Positions 5,770 to 6,341 of a DNA stretch of 6,341 bases are shown here, in pieces (position 1 is the first letter of the stretch; each line of letters starts with the position of its first letter). This DNA comes from Puniceicoccales bacterium (GTDB lineage: Bacteria > Verrucomicrobiota > Verrucomicrobiia > Opitutales > LL51), in assembly GCA_031266235.1 (NCBI GenBank), contig JAISBJ010000082.1, positions 1 through 6,341 of the forward strand. Direction: 5' to 3'. The translations under genes were made by a program, and so were the position numbers. The notes beneath the pieces were generated by a model, which was not told the origin of the DNA, ran no database searches, and was given only the letters and a program-made list of their open reading frames with translations.

Positions 5770-6341
5770 CCGCGGAGGAGCTAAGTTGCCGAACGTCTCG
5801 CGCTTGAAAAATATATCAAAATATTTTGCTGTTATTTTTTGCAATTGAGTTATAATATGTCCGGCGAAATTCTTGGCGGAACTGGGGGCTTTTTTCTTCT
5901 TTTTCTTTTTCGAATCTTTTTCTTCCTCTCCCTCCGAGTCCTCTTCGCCGGAACTCTTCTTTTCCTTGGCCTTGGAAATTTGTGCCATAATAACCTCGCT
6001 ATCCTGAATAGCCGTCTTAAGCATTTTGGCAAAACTAGACTCGCTTTTCAATCCATTCGCAAAACCCCACAGCTGCCCAACAGCGGAAATTACCGGAAAT
6101 ATATGCGGCGCAACGGGCTTCACGACTTCCGCGCTGATGTCAAAAACAGATTTTTTGGGAAATTTTTCAAGGATAACTTCGGTTGTACCGATGGTTAAGC
6201 TGATTAAAACTTCCCAAAAACGATTCAAAACACTGAGGGGCATGCGCGAAGAAGCACCCACACTGGCCATTAATTTCGCCGCTTTGGCCGCAAATTTTGG
6301 TAAAAAAGGCGTCGCACAATTGCCTTCGGCGCGGTAGAATA
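5767..6341 (-). CDS. Hypothetical protein with Glu/Lys-rich segment, 5' end probably outside the window
   Basis: I do not recognise this protein. From the first visible ATG (6270-6268) it has 167 residues and ends in NLAPPR before TGA. The frame stays open without a stop from that ATG to the window edge for 23 more codons, with no alternative start codon among them. No Shine-Dalgarno precedes the ATG, so the gene probably begins beyond the window. Numbering from that ATG, residues 18-37 and 52-73 are mostly hydrophobic and could be buried helices or weak membrane segments. Residues 100-128 are extremely charged: an acidic patch (GEEDSEGEEE, 108-117) followed by seven consecutive lysines (121-127). 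Residues 133-160 return to a mixed amphipathic sequence rich in Lys and Phe. The charged block is likely disordered and could bind nucleic acid or an acidic partner. It lies 237 bp upstream of PFOR in the same direction, but no functional link is evident. Confidence 0.65.
   Translation of the reverse strand, partial: FYRAEGNCATPFLPKFAAKAAKLMASVGASSRMPLSVLNRFWEVLISLTIGTTEVILEKFPKKSVFDISAEVVKPVAPHIFPVISAVGQLWGFANGLKSESSFAKMLKTAIQDSEVIMAQISKAKEKKSSGEEDSEGEEEKDSKKKKKKKAPSSAKNFAGHIITQLQKITAKYFDIFFKRETFGNLAPPR

Noticed and set aside
5839..6198. Open frame of 119 codons on the plus strand with a Phe/Leu-rich, membrane-like N-terminal half
   Set aside because: Its apparent hydrophobic segment is the reverse complement of the Lys/Glu codons of the minus-strand hypothetical gene, which gives Phe/Leu/Ser by necessity.

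Overview
The window looks like an ordinary chromosomal segment of an anaerobic or microaerobic bacterium. It carries one complete central-metabolism gene (a large pyruvate:ferredoxin/flavodoxin oxidoreductase), one complete nucleotidyltransferase gene, and two genes cut by the window edges. All four coding regions read cleanly under the standard bacterial code, with TGA and TAA as stops. The PFOR gene is visibly richer in G+C than the strongly A+T-rich intergenic DNA. The phylum cannot be fixed from this sequence. Monomeric PFOR fits a fermentative lifestyle, and the lysine/glutamate-rich hypothetical protein would not be out of place in a host-associated lineage, but that is only a guess.

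Layout, left to right. Positions 1-456 (+) hold the 3' part of a DJ-1/PfpI-superfamily gene whose first 30 or so codons lie outside the window. Positions 457-816 are an A+T-rich gap between two convergent genes. It holds a loosely duplicated block of about 90-100 bp, an 18-bp perfect palindrome and a 10-bp tandem repeat. Positions 817-1701 (-) encode a sugar-phosphate-type nucleotidyltransferase. After a 180-bp gap, positions 1882-5529 (-) encode full-length PFOR (nifJ), with every expected iron-sulfur and thiamine-diphosphate motif present. Upstream of PFOR is a 237-bp region with a good promoter candidate (TTGACA, 18-bp spacer, TATTTT) and a G+C-rich hairpin in the predicted leader. Positions 5767 to the right edge (-) encode the C-terminal part of an unrecognised protein with a Glu/Lys-rich segment that includes seven consecutive lysines.

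The three minus-strand genes run in the same direction but are separated by 180 and 237 bp. PFOR probably has its own promoter, and tight operon coupling is not evident. PFOR interconverts pyruvate and acetyl-CoA and supplies reduced ferredoxin or flavodoxin. The DJ-1-like protein may relate to oxidative or carbonyl stress, which would suit an oxygen-sensitive metabolism, but the genes are not shown to work together. No mobile element, CRISPR array, tRNA or rRNA was seen, and nothing clearly marks a new multi-gene system. The items most worth a second look are the charged hypothetical protein and the repeat-bearing gap at 633-814.
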